The notes under the pieces: model-generated
Told to the model about the DNA's origin: nothing
Seen by the model: only the letters and a program-made list of their open reading frames with translations
The model's database searches: none
Made by a program: the position numbers and the translations under genes
Origin: Helicoverpa zea
Lineage: Eukaryota; Arthropoda; Insecta; Lepidoptera; Noctuidae
DNA length: 64,000 nt
Direction of reading: 5' to 3'
Assembly: GCF_022581195.2 (NCBI RefSeq)
Contig: NC_061467.1
Span: 4,154,001-4,218,000, forward strand
Shown: positions 55,901 to 64,000 of the stretch, one piece after another
Layout of the letters: every line of letters begins with the position of its first letter
Numbering within the stretch: the first letter of the stretch is position 1

Positions 55901-58900
55901 AACTAGTTATACAACTTCTCCGATTATACTCTTTAATTAATTTGGTATATTTGTTATGAATAATGAATTTAATTATTTTTAGGAGTCGAGCAGCAACAAT
56001 GCGGAGGCAGAGCGGCTGACTATGCACCGTTGCATAATAACAAGTATCATTGAGAGTGAAACCGTTTATGTTGAATGCCTTTATGTTATGGAGAAGGTAA
56101 TTTCTAAAAATACCTTTGTAAACTAGTCCTTAAAAAATACTATGATTCTGAGTAGATTGTGTTATATAAGGCTCCAAATAATTTAAATAATATGTAAGAT
56201 TTAAAATCATATTTGTTTTGCAGTATATGAATGCAATCAAAGCGACACTGTCGACATCGCAGCCAGTCATCACAGAAGAAGAATTTAACACAATCTTCTA
56301 CAAAATATCTGAGCTGCACGAGTTACATAAGAACTTTCTAGAAGGACTGAAAGCAGCTGTCGCTAGTTGGGAAGAGCCTCTGTCTGTTGGAATACATTTC
56401 AAAAAAATGGTATGTTATTTGAATATCTGAAGCACTAAATTATAGACTTTCTGTCCTCCTAGACTCCTTCTCTTATTATATAGGAATTGTAAATAACGGT
56501 ATAAGCGTTTTTGGGTGTGCTGTCCAATTAAATTGACCTGAAAAGTGTTAATTTAACTACCCTTATTTTCAAAATCATCTTTACTACTATATAATACCAT
56601 TGCAGTGCTTTCAGAAGGTGTATTTAAAAATTATGTATTTTGTATAGGCTGAAAACATAAACATATACGGCGCATTCCTGCACAACTACGGTCGCGCGAC
56701 GGACGCGGTGCGACGGCGATGTTCCTCGTCGCAGAGCTTCGCGCATCTCACGCGGCAGATCTCGTGTCACGGACAACCGATGTCCTTGGACGATCTGCTG
56801 CATAAGCCCGTCGCCAGGGTTCAGAAGAACGCACTAGTCTTGCATGTTAGTAATGTACTATTACTTAAATTCTATTTTGGATGCATTGGAATATATTAAA
56901 TAACTCCTGCTGAATGAATGGAACATGGAATGATGACTATTGACCTAAAAACGACTGTTTCAGGGAAGCGTTAAGTCTTTCGAGCAATACTCAGCCAGAA
57001 ATTAGGTTTAGCTTTAAAAAGTTTATTCTTGTTTCTTCTCTAAAAATTGTCTTTACTATTTAGAATTCTGTTTCTCCTATTTACGCCATGCGGCGTACTA
57101 ACTATTTGTGCCTTATTTGTTTTGTAGGATCTTATAAAATACACTCCAGCCAGTCACCCTGATCACGCCATGCTGACGGAAGCTCTAAACATGACGCAGC
57201 ATTTCCTAGACGAATTCAATATTATTCAAACTAAATCCATGTTCCCTGTAAGTATTTATCTCCTTTCAAATTAGTGCGATGACTAATGTGAATAGGATCG
57301 AAGTTCGCAAGCCAATGATTTCTTATCTATTCGTAGAATGCCGACCGCGCCCAAAGAAGACTCGTCAAGAATTCCTTTATCGTGGAACTCTCAGATGGAC
57401 ACAGAAAATTAAGGCATCTATTTCTTTTCAATGACGTCATTGCCTGTGCCAAGTATAAGGTAACTACGGTAATATGTGTTTGTATTTATGTTCTGAGTAG
57501 AATCATTTGAGATGCAAACGCCAACTGCATTAGAGCACTGAAATTGAAATTTTGTAGAAAGCAGCACTGTATGGCTTACGTTAGCATTCCATTTGTGTAC
57601 TACTCAGTGGTTTTTACACAAACAATTGTACTTTTATTAAGATTTAATTTATCTATACAGGCATCAGGTCGTGACAAATTCACGTTCGAGCTTAAATGGT
57701 TCATCCCTCTGCCGGACATTGTGGTGGTAGAAGATGAAAGTGTTGGCGCAAACGCGAACGATGCGCGGGAGACTTCGCCCGCTAACATTGTGGCGCTCAA
57801 GTCGCAGGCCTCCACTGTACGCGATCAAATACTCGCTGAGGAAAGGGCAGCGGCTGATGATAAGGTAAGCTGGGAAAGGACAATGCCGGATTTTGTATGG
57901 ACCCTGTCCCCACCCACCAACAGACTTGAAACCAGTGTCATCGGAAGCGCATCCTTCGATAGATCATGATTATCAAAACGATTTACTCCAAATGTATGGG
58001 CTTTTGGAAATACACGACATTTTAATATCCTTAATAATCAATAAACGTCAAGTTTGTTAACCAATTACTCGGAGTTGCGTGGACCGATTTTGATTATTTT
58101 TGTTTTAATGCAAAGAACAACGTTAGTCCGATATCATTTTCATCGGGATCTTTTTAGCAACTTTTGAGTTATCACCGGTTAGAATGATAATTGGTTTAAT
58201 GATTTTGTATGGACCTTTACTGACTCCAACAGAGTTGAACCTAGTGTCATCAGAAGCGCCTTATCCGATAGATATTTTTTTACTGTGACGACATACTCTA
58301 AATGTTTGGGGTTTAATGAATTATTTTTTATTTTTAAATTATTCAAATCTCATAATATATACATATATATATTTTATATGAACGTTTACTAGTCATTGGA
58401 TACATGAAGTGGGCTGCCGTTGTAAGACGACTAAAAAGTCACGGTGTATACCTACTAACCTAACCTAACGTTACGTTAATTGTGGATACTAAAATGTCGA
58501 ATATTTCCAAACTCCCATACATTTGGCGTAAATCGTTATGATAGTCATGATCTATCAAAGGAGGCGCTTCCGATGACACTAGTTTCAAGTCTGTTGGTGG
58601 TGGTGAAGGTGTCCTCACGACATCCTAAATTGCCTCTTCAAACCGATTATTTTAACTGATGATAACTCAAAAACTGCTTAAAAGATCTTGATGAAAATTA
58701 AATCGGACTAGCTTTGAGATAGTTTCCCTATACAGGGTTACTGGTAAGTAGACCGCATCCTTTCATGAGGTGATAATATAGGCCAATACGGACAAATTTG
58801 ACCATGGGATATACTGGGCAAAAGTTAACCCGTTTCAAGATAATCGAATTTCAAGATCTTTTCTTTACAAATCGTCTAGGTACACGTATGAATTTTTATT

Positions 58901-61326
58901 ATTAGTTAAAAGTCTCGTTTTTGCGGATTTTTGTGTATTTTGTGCCTTTTTGGATAGCTAGATAAATGTAGATGTTTTTTAAGTATTCTGCACAAAAAAA
59001 TGAAGAGTAATATTTTTGAGCAAATAGCCACTAAAAAAGTAATTGCTGTTCGCTAAAATTTCCTCTGTGATTTGTACAGTTTTATGGTTTGTTATTATGA
59101 AGCGATTCATCTTCTATTCAAAAACACACAAAAATCCACAAAAACGAGACTTTTGACTAATAATGAAAATTTATACGTGTACCTAGACGACTGATCTTGA
59201 AATTCGATTATCTTGAAACGGGTTAACTTTTGCCCAGTATATCCCATGGTCAAATTTGTCCGTATTGGCCTATACTATCACCTCCTGAAAGGATGCGGTC
59301 TACTTACCAGTAACCCTGTATACAAAAAATAGATTTCAAAATCGGTCCACGCAATTCCGAGTAATTGGTTAACAAACTTGAAGTTAATTGATTATTAAGG
59401 ATACTAAATTGGCTTACAGTTCCTAAACCCCATACTTTTGGAATATGTCTCCATAATAAGAAATGATCTACTAAATGAGGCGCATCCAATAACACTACTT
59501 TCAAGTCTGTTGGTGGGTGGGGACGTTTTTAGGCATTGTCCTTTGTGTTTTTGATGTTGCAGATTGCAGATTGTGGAAGTAGTGTGTTTGCAAAATGTCA
59601 GCTTAAAATATTGGATTTCATATAAATTTATATTTCACTACCGGTTTTTCGCGGTCAGAATCGTTATTATAAACTAATGGTCTGCCATGTGTTTGTTAGG
59701 CATTTGCACTATTAGATGTACATGTATTTCTTTAACTAAAAAATTACTTGTGAAACGGGGAAATGAAGAGTAAAAACACAGTTTTTCTTAAAACAACTGA
59801 ATACCTACTTTGGAAATAGAACGCGAAAATTCATAGTTGTAATAAGAAATCTGACATTTAAATTGTCCATGAACTCGACAAGCACATGGTGTAATTATGA
59901 TCCTCTTACAGAAAATCCGTATCGGCGGTCGCGGCGCCGCAGAGAGGCAGCGCAAGAAGCTTGCGGAGCTCGAAGCGGCGCTGGTACTAGCGTCCCCCAA
60001 CCTTACCTTCCGCGTCGGAGCCCGGGCACCAGGCTCAGCGAGCGCACTGCAGCGACAACACATCTTCTTCTTGAGTTCCGAGTACGAGCGAACGCAGTGG
60101 ATCGACTCTATACATGCTCTACAGGTCAGAATGCTTTTATTTTTTTGTGCAATTATGCGCATAAGTTGCGCAAAATTAATTCTGATGGCGCATATATTAT
60201 GTTTCTTTACAGTGTTAATATTGGTCGTTTCAGGTAAAAAGCTTTAAACTTTATCAGTTCTTACTGTGATATGCCTAACACGTGTATTTTTTACGATTGT
60301 TTTTCACTCAACTGTGTAACAAGTGCAACAATACTGACTTAAATCATCTTTATATTTCTTGGTTAGTTCAATATGTACAAGTTTTTTTCAACAACCCTGA
60401 ATTTTTTGGATGGTCCTCAAACGTCCTTAACTAACGATTCATTACCACGCTAGGCATCATCAGCACCACCAGCGGGTTCAAGCGCGATCTCTATGCTGGA
60501 ACTGCAAGCGTGGGTGACAGCTTGCCGCAGCTACTTGCAGACAGACATGGGCTCGTACCTCCTGCGCAGCGGCCGGGATGACTCGCTGCTGCTCGGAGAC
60601 CTGCAGCTGCATGTCGGCGGCATGACGGCGCCGCTTGATACTGCTGCTGGTAATGTGTTCTAATTTCAAATTATTTAATAGAATAAAATAAAAAAATTTC
60701 GTTATACAGTTTTCGCTAAATAGCTACATTAGTTTGTGTATGCCATGGAAAACAAAATAATTGGCGGAGATGTCCTAACTCAATATCTGCTGAGAAAGTA
60801 GCGCACAGAAGTGTAGTGGTGTTCGGGGGACGAGGAAAGTTACCGTCTGCACATCTTTTACGCCTTCTTTTGATCCGACCATTCTTTGAAAACACAAAAA
60901 TCGTTGACAGATGTCTCAAAAATCCGAACGCTTCGTTAGTTCACTCATACCCACCGTACGTATTTGACCTTGAGGAAGGCCCCTGACCTATCTTATGGCC
61001 TTATACTTTTTTGTTTGTTTGAACCAAAAAGCACAGAAACTGCTATTGGAATCAGAAATGTTGCTTTCACGTATACCCCAATCACTGAACAACCACAATC
61101 TCTCAATGTAATCGATAAACTTTCGTACACAGATTACTACATAGTGGTGGAAGTGGACTCTTACGGACACTACTTCCGCAAGGCGAAGTCGAAGCTAGTA
61201 TGTCGCAGTGCTCAGCCGCGGTGGAACGAGAGCTTTACGCTAGACCTGGAGGGATCGCAGAATTTGCGCCTGTTGCTGTATGAAGATGCCGCCAGGCCGG
61301 TGTTGCGAGGGAAATGTACTATCAAG
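40915..61326 (+). CDS. RhoGAP1A: BCR/ABR-family RhoGEF-RhoGAP (3' partial)
   Basis: Homologue of vertebrate BCR/ABR and, I believe, fly RhoGAP1A: a Rho-family regulator with an N-terminal oligomerisation coil, DH, PH, C2 and RhoGAP domains. Exons: 40915-41199, 43409-43652, 43834-44023, 44185-44341, 44589-44841, 45765-45936, 46497-46638, 55983-56096, 56224-56409, 56648-56845, 57128-57247, 57337-57459, 57661-57864, 59912-60124, 60454-60649, 61133-61326 (2991 nt, 997 codons so far). Exon 1 encodes the coil (FQRVWVQRFPESALPAAWEE, then a Leu/Glu heptad stretch). A long disordered Ser/Pro region follows, with a tyrosine motif (EPYYDQVP..GEYVYIQ). The DH domain spans exons 8-11 (SETVYVECLYVMEK to QHFLDEFNII), PH exons 12-14 (KLRHLFLFNDVIACAKYK), C2 from exon 15-16 (PRWNESFTLDL). 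RhoGAP exons lie beyond the window. Intron 7 hosts three minus-strand genes. Confidence 0.95.
41200..43408 (+). other. BCR-like intron 1, no feature
   Basis: 2.2 kb AT-rich intron. I see no exon, nested gene or well-bounded mobile element. Confidence 0.5.
44409..44560 (-). repeat. Fragment of the GTTTGAACGCGCTAATCTCA repeat
   Basis: Reverse-orientation, diverged copy of the repeat at 61413-61600: it contains AGCGGTTTCACCCGCATCCC and ATAGCCTTCCTCGATAAATG. It lies in an intron of the BCR-like gene. Confidence 0.7.
45000..45764. other. BCR-like intron 5, remnant repeat only
   Basis: No coding support. The stretch near 45390-45560 (ACGACTGAACCGATTTAAAA) resembles diverged ends of dispersed repeats. 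The open frames at 45304-45645 (+) and antisense to exon 6 (45709-45955) are chance or shadow frames. Confidence 0.4.
46639..47732. other. BCR-like intron 7, left part
   Basis: Intronic sequence before the nested gene cluster. A minus-strand AATAAA (TTTATT on plus) at about 47664-47671 is the likely poly(A) signal of the gene ending at 47733. No other feature is supported; the frame at 47061-47243 (-) shows nothing recognisable. Confidence 0.5.
47733..48695 (-). CDS. Gene A: secreted six-cysteine protein (unrecognised)
   Basis: Family not recognised. Exons on the minus strand: 48695-48620, 48513-47966 and, less certainly, 47774-47733; phases join to 221 aa. Residues 1-20 are a signal peptide (MLASKIVVVFLLCFVHG). 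A Trp-rich segment follows (SIWEWIKYPFSYIWWSS), then the module CNDQTC..C..CRNITC..C at about residues 85-117 with spacing CX4CX4CX4CX4CX10C, then a Thr/Ser/Glu-rich tail. N-x-S/T sequons lie in and after the module (NKT, NIT, NVS). A TATATAAA box 61 bp upstream of the ATG supports the start. The internal donor GAG/GTAAGA shows exon 2 continues to another exon. The proposed 13-codon third exon has a good pyrimidine tract, TGA stop and AATAAA about 65 bp on, but is inferred. Nested antisense in an intron of the BCR-like gene. Confidence 0.75.
48756..48763 (-). promoter_or_regulatory. TATA box of gene A
   Basis: TATATAAA on the minus strand, 61 bp before the start codon at 48695, implying transcription start near 48728 and a 5'UTR of about 35 nt. 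Confidence 0.6.
49858..50706 (-). mobile_element. TIR element nested in Spy-like copy 1
   Basis: 849 bp with inverted ends AGTTCAACTCAG plus GCGCGCGGCCCTATGTGTG further in, and their complements on the right. The minus-strand frame at 50021-50281 (86 codons) has the look of a transposase C-terminus: an NTCRHVQKKKEEYYRHF segment then an acidic-serine tail ending with a stop. The rest of the transposase is gone. No target duplication could be fixed with certainty. Confidence 0.75.
50766..51894. repeat. 147-bp tandem array in Spy-like copy 1
   Basis: Eight monomers. The phrase ACCGATTTCAAAAATATTT (or close variant) recurs at 50766, 50913, 51060, 51207, 51354, 51501, 51648 and 51795, exactly 147 bp apart each time. 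Two monomer types alternate (GGCTTTGTAAAGCGA.. and GACTTTGTTAAGTGA..), giving a 294-bp dimer repeated about three times. Confidence 0.96.
51905..53139 (-). CDS. Gene C: secreted six-cysteine protein (unrecognised)
   Basis: Family not recognised. Two exons on the minus strand, 53139-53047 and 52327-51905, both phase 0, giving 171 aa. Exon 1 (31 codons) ends at a GTATGT donor and encodes a hydrophobic signal segment (LITIYPVVLMIIFVITSFCI). Exon 2 starts after a TAG acceptor with a pyrimidine-rich upstream and encodes a Lys-rich helical region, then CNKSRTVC..CPNIKISC..C..C at about residues 123-160. The spacing is CX6CX4CX6CX2CX14C, close to the modules of its neighbours. The start lies 122 bp past the stop of gene B. 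A Spy-like element begins 4 bp past its stop codon, so its 3'UTR must be element-derived. Exon 1 is inferred from phase, donor and signal character; the reality of the gene is moderately supported. Confidence 0.7.
53262..55764 (-). CDS. Gene B: large secreted protein, two Cys modules
   Basis: Family not recognised. Exons on the minus strand: 55764-55698, 55622-53607, 53500-53262; junctions (GTAAGT/TTTTAG, GTAAGA/TTTTAG) and phases agree, giving 773 aa. Signal peptide MKITLVFNFLLFISAIYS. A Cys-dense insert lies near residues 238-254 (CFCKSNHFPCDCGCKQC). The middle is low-complexity, Asn/Lys-rich, with many N-glycosylation sequons and a furin-type REKR site near residue 527. The C-terminus has two related modules: CSQKVC..C..C..C..C (CX4CX4CX4CX4CX11C, end of exon 2) and CINAKC..C..C in exon 3, where the third and fourth cysteines are replaced but all spacing is kept. 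AATAAA (53241-53246 as TTTATT) follows 15 bp past the stop. Splitting exon 3 off as its own gene would leave exon 2 at an unspliced donor, so I join them. Confidence 0.82.
57878..59541. mobile_element. Spy-like DNA element, copy 3 (no TSD)
   Basis: Ends GGACAATGCC and GGCATTGTCC between AAA (57875-57877) and TTT (59542-59544), again without duplication. Unlike copies 1 and 2 it has long TIRs of about 200 bp (both arms contain TCCCCACCCACCAACAGACT and AACCAATTACTCGGA). A second foldback element is nested within. It lies 13 bp past the donor of BCR-like exon 13. No transposase. The frame at 57544-57969 is partly exon 13 read into the intron. Confidence 0.85.
58733..59318. mobile_element. Foldback element nested in Spy-like copy 3
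   Basis: 586 bp with inverted arms of about 230 bp starting CAGGGTTACTGGTAAGTAGA, flanked by TATA on both sides (58729-58732, 59319-59322). No coding capacity. Confidence 0.82.
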
Positions 61327-61412
61327 GTATTGTGACAAACAAAATAATCCCTTAATTTCTTGAGGCGCATATTTCTGTTTTATTGTGTTCTTTATCTATA
61401 CTAATTTTATAA

Positions 61413-61600
61413 AGCTGAAGAGTTTGTTTGTTTGTTTGTTTGAACGCGCTAATCTCAGGAACTACTGGTCCGATTTGAAAATTTCTTTCAGTGTTAGATA
61501 GCCCATTTATCGAGGAAGGCTATAGGCTACTTTTTATCCCGGTACGGGAAGTAGTTCCCACGGGATGCGGGTGAAACCGCTGGCAGAAGCTAGTGTATGA
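61413..61600 (+). repeat. Dispersed repeat, GTTTGAACGCGCTAATCTCA type
   Basis: The fullest copy in the window of a repeat with fragments at 1645-1740 and 44409-44560. Landmarks: TTTGTTTGTTTGTTTGAACG, GCCCATTTATCGAGGAAGGC, GGATGCGGGTGAAACCGC. It is a familiar lepidopteran interspersed repeat; I do not assign a class. Confidence 0.75.
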
Positions 61601-62304
61601 TAAAAGTCTGCGTTATACGCGTAATCCAAATCACTACATAGTATAAAACACAGTCGCTTTTTATTATCTTATAAAATTAAATAACAAGAATTATGTTATT
61701 TTTCCACTTCATTTTAATAATATCCGATCACATGGCCATGTGCTCACCCATTGTTTTGTAAAAGTGTGGTCTGTTTATTGTAAATATATTTATTTATAAA
61801 CATGGGTAATAAAATGTCTGGTAACGTCTATTTGTAATACTACGTACTATTACGTCTATCGGTAAAAAAAAAAACCGGCCAAGTGCGAGTCGGACTCGTG
61901 CACGAAGGGTTCCGTAAATTACAGTTAAATCAACCTATCTCAAAAACTATAAGAGATACTTTGATCAAACCAAAAATCGTTGAAAGAGTTAATTAGCATG
62001 CATCACCTCTATTTTTTTTAGAATTTTATACCCCGTAGTTATAAAAATAGAGGGGGGGGGACATACTTTTTACGACTTTGAGAGCTGATATCTCAAAAAC
62101 CGTTCACTTTAAGAAAAATGTTTTTTAGAAAACTTTATATCATTTTAAAAGACCTTTCCATTGATACCCCACACGGGTATGTACATCGAAAAAAAAAATT
62201 TCATCCCTCAGTTACATGTATGGGGGGCCCCACCCCCAATTCTTTTTTTTACTATTTAGTGTCATATTTTTGTAGCGGTTCATACAACACATATTCCCAT
62301 CAAA

Positions 62305-63733
62305 GGACAATGCCTGGGTGTGGGCTCAAAGTTTGCCCAGCAGTGGGAGTAGTTTCAGCTGGTTCCATAGTGCACTCTGAACACTAAATCCAAATATTTT
62401 TGAAATCGGTCCCAGAGGTCCCGAGAAAAACCGGTTCAAATGTTCTCCATAGATAGTCACTTAACAAAGCCTGAGCCATTTGCCCAGTAGTGAAAGTGGT
62501 CGAAATAGGTTCTTTGCTGCACTGTTAACACGAAATCCAAATATTTTGGAAATCGGTCCCAAAGGTCCCGAGAAAAACCGGTTCAAATGTTAAACTTGAA
62601 CAGTCACTTTATAAAGCCCAAGCCATTTGCCCAGTAGTGGGAATGGTTAGAATAGGTTCTTTACTTCACTGTTGTCACGAAATCCAAATATTTTGGAAAT
62701 CGGTCCCAGAGGTCCCGAGAAAACCCGGTTCTAATGTCCAACTTGAACAGTCAGTTTATGAAGCCCAAGCCATTTGCCCAGTAGTGGGAATGGTTAAAAT
62801 AGGTTTTTTACTTCACTCTTAAGACGGAATCCAAATATTTTTGAAATCGGTCCCAGAGGTCCCGAGAAAAACCAGTTCTAATGTTAGCCAGCCATTGTTA
62901 GCAAGCCATTTTAAGCAGCCACAAACCTAACAACCTCTTTTCTTGAAATAACATTCAGATAGATAGTGGTTTCACTGTTAACAGGATAAAAAAAAAACAG
63001 AAATAGACGTTTAAAGGTAATTGTTGTTTCTTTTGCTTTTCAGTCTCTATCTACCACAATCAGTCCTAAGTTCGAGTAGCGTCATGCAAATCCTTAATGG
63101 CAATGGAAAAATGTTATCAAGACGAATAAAATAAGCTCAAACACGAGGTAGTAAATAGATACCGTTGAGGAGTTCCCTCGTCTCACTGTCGTCTCCATCG
63201 TCAGGTCAGGTCTTAACCTCCACAGTTTTGTGGTGTCGGAGACATATACCCGAATGACAAGTTTTTATTCGATATGTGCTTACAATTTCCGAGAGTTCCA
63301 TAATGTTTTAAGGCTTCTATCACCAGACCCTGGACCCTGGAACTATTTGGAAAGTAAATCCTTTTAAACAATAAAATGATTGTTTAAATCGGTTGGTAAA
63401 CGACGGAGTTATGCACGTACTTACGTAAAAAGAATACAAACGAACTGAGAAACTCCTCCATTTTTTGAAGTCGGTAAAAAAAATCCCGTTCAATACCTCG
63501 TATTTGTCGATTAATATTATAATGCATTTCAATTAAGGTAATAAAAGTGGAATAGTTAAGAGTTCGTAAGCATATTTTTCGTAGTATTGAATAAGAGTCA
63601 AACCAGTTTTTCTCAGCACTCCTGGGATAGATTTCGAAATATTTCGGTCTGGGACCTATTATAAGCCTATGGAACATGCAGTTACTGTGGGCAACACTTG
63701 AGCCCAACTTCCATACAAAGAATAGCATTGTCC
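62305..63733 (+). mobile_element. Spy-like DNA element, copy 2 (no TSD)
   Basis: Ends GGACAATGC and GCATTGTCC between AAA (62302-62304) and TTT (63734-63736). Comparing with the uninterrupted relative at 26489-26494 shows the original AAATTT was split in the middle and nothing was duplicated or lost. It is the same subfamily as copy 1, in the opposite orientation. Open frames at 63320-63728 (-) have counterparts in copy 1 but no recognisable domain. Confidence 0.9.
62312..62890. repeat. 147-bp tandem array in Spy-like copy 2
   Basis: About four monomers, complementary to the array at 50766-51894. The word CGGTCCCA (or variant) recurs at 62407, 62554, 62701 and 62848, exactly 147 bp apart. 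Confidence 0.95.
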
Positions 63734-64000
63734 TTTCATCACTGTAGTACTTATAGTTTCCGAGTAAATCGGCTGTGACAGACGGACAGACGGACAGACG
63801 GACATGACGAAACTATAAGGGTTCCGTTTTTGCCATTTTGGCTACGGAACTCTAAAAACAACAGATAATAACAATGGTTACGATGGTACTAGGCGAGAAG
63901 GAAGTTAGCTGTTTAGCAGCAGATTTTTAAAGCGCAACCATTTCGTACAAAATATATATATCGGGTGTGTCGTTCATAATCACATTAAATGAAATGCGTT

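Larger units (their letters stand above)
61873..63857 (+). repeat. Dispersed repeat family R, split by Spy-like copy 2
   Basis: Two parts, 61873-62304 and 63734-63857, form one repeat. It opens CCGGCCAAGTGCGAGTCGGA and closes GGCTACGGAACTCTAAAAA, with a short ACAGACGGACAGACGGAC array near the end. Its 3' portion matches 26341-26612, where the insertion site is still empty. Class not assigned. Confidence 0.85.

Overview
This window is nuclear DNA of an insect, most likely a moth or butterfly (Lepidoptera). Every protein gene is split by GT-AG introns, intergenic DNA is AT-rich, and there are many interspersed repeats of kinds common in lepidopteran genomes. I recognised the genes by reading translated exons; species is not resolved. 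Layout, left to right: (1) 1029-4186 (+): catalytic domain, hinge, hemopexin domain and hydrophobic tail of a matrix metalloproteinase (Mmp2-like), with its 5' exons upstream of the window. (2) 4187-9705: long intergenic stretch with repeats. (3) Cox19 (-, 9706-9972), divergent from the six-RRM ribosome-biogenesis gene RBM19/Mrd1 (+, 10532-20682, 15 exons), whose introns hold an RTE-like LINE, a hAT MITE and a long-TIR foldback element. (4) TM9SF3 (-, 22368-24095, intronless), divergent from Notchless (+, 24801-38284, 10 exons). Notchless introns hold a foldback element, a decayed Ty1/copia element and a 5.7 kb non-coding LTR element (LARD) with identical LTRs. (5) Sas10/Utp3 (-, 38371-40065), convergent with Notchless and divergent from a BCR/ABR-family RhoGEF gene (+, from 40915, running off the window before its RhoGAP exons). 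Mrd1, Notchless and Sas10 are all nucleolar ribosome-assembly factors lying within 30 kb. (6) The 9.3 kb intron of the BCR-like gene (46639-55982) contains a tight minus-strand tandem cluster of three unrecognised secreted-protein genes (47733-48695, 51905-53139, 53262-55764). They share a cysteine module with about five-residue spacing, and I found no known family for it; this is the best candidate for something undescribed. (7) Three elements (48988-51900, 57878-59541, 62305-63733) start and end with the same nine bases, GGACAATGC and its complement, and lie between AAA and TTT with no target duplication, as described for Spy DNA transposons. Two of them carry arrays of 147-bp monomers in exact register. 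Exon coordinates were derived by hand from reading frame, splice consensus and codon phase. RNA evidence and database searches were not available.
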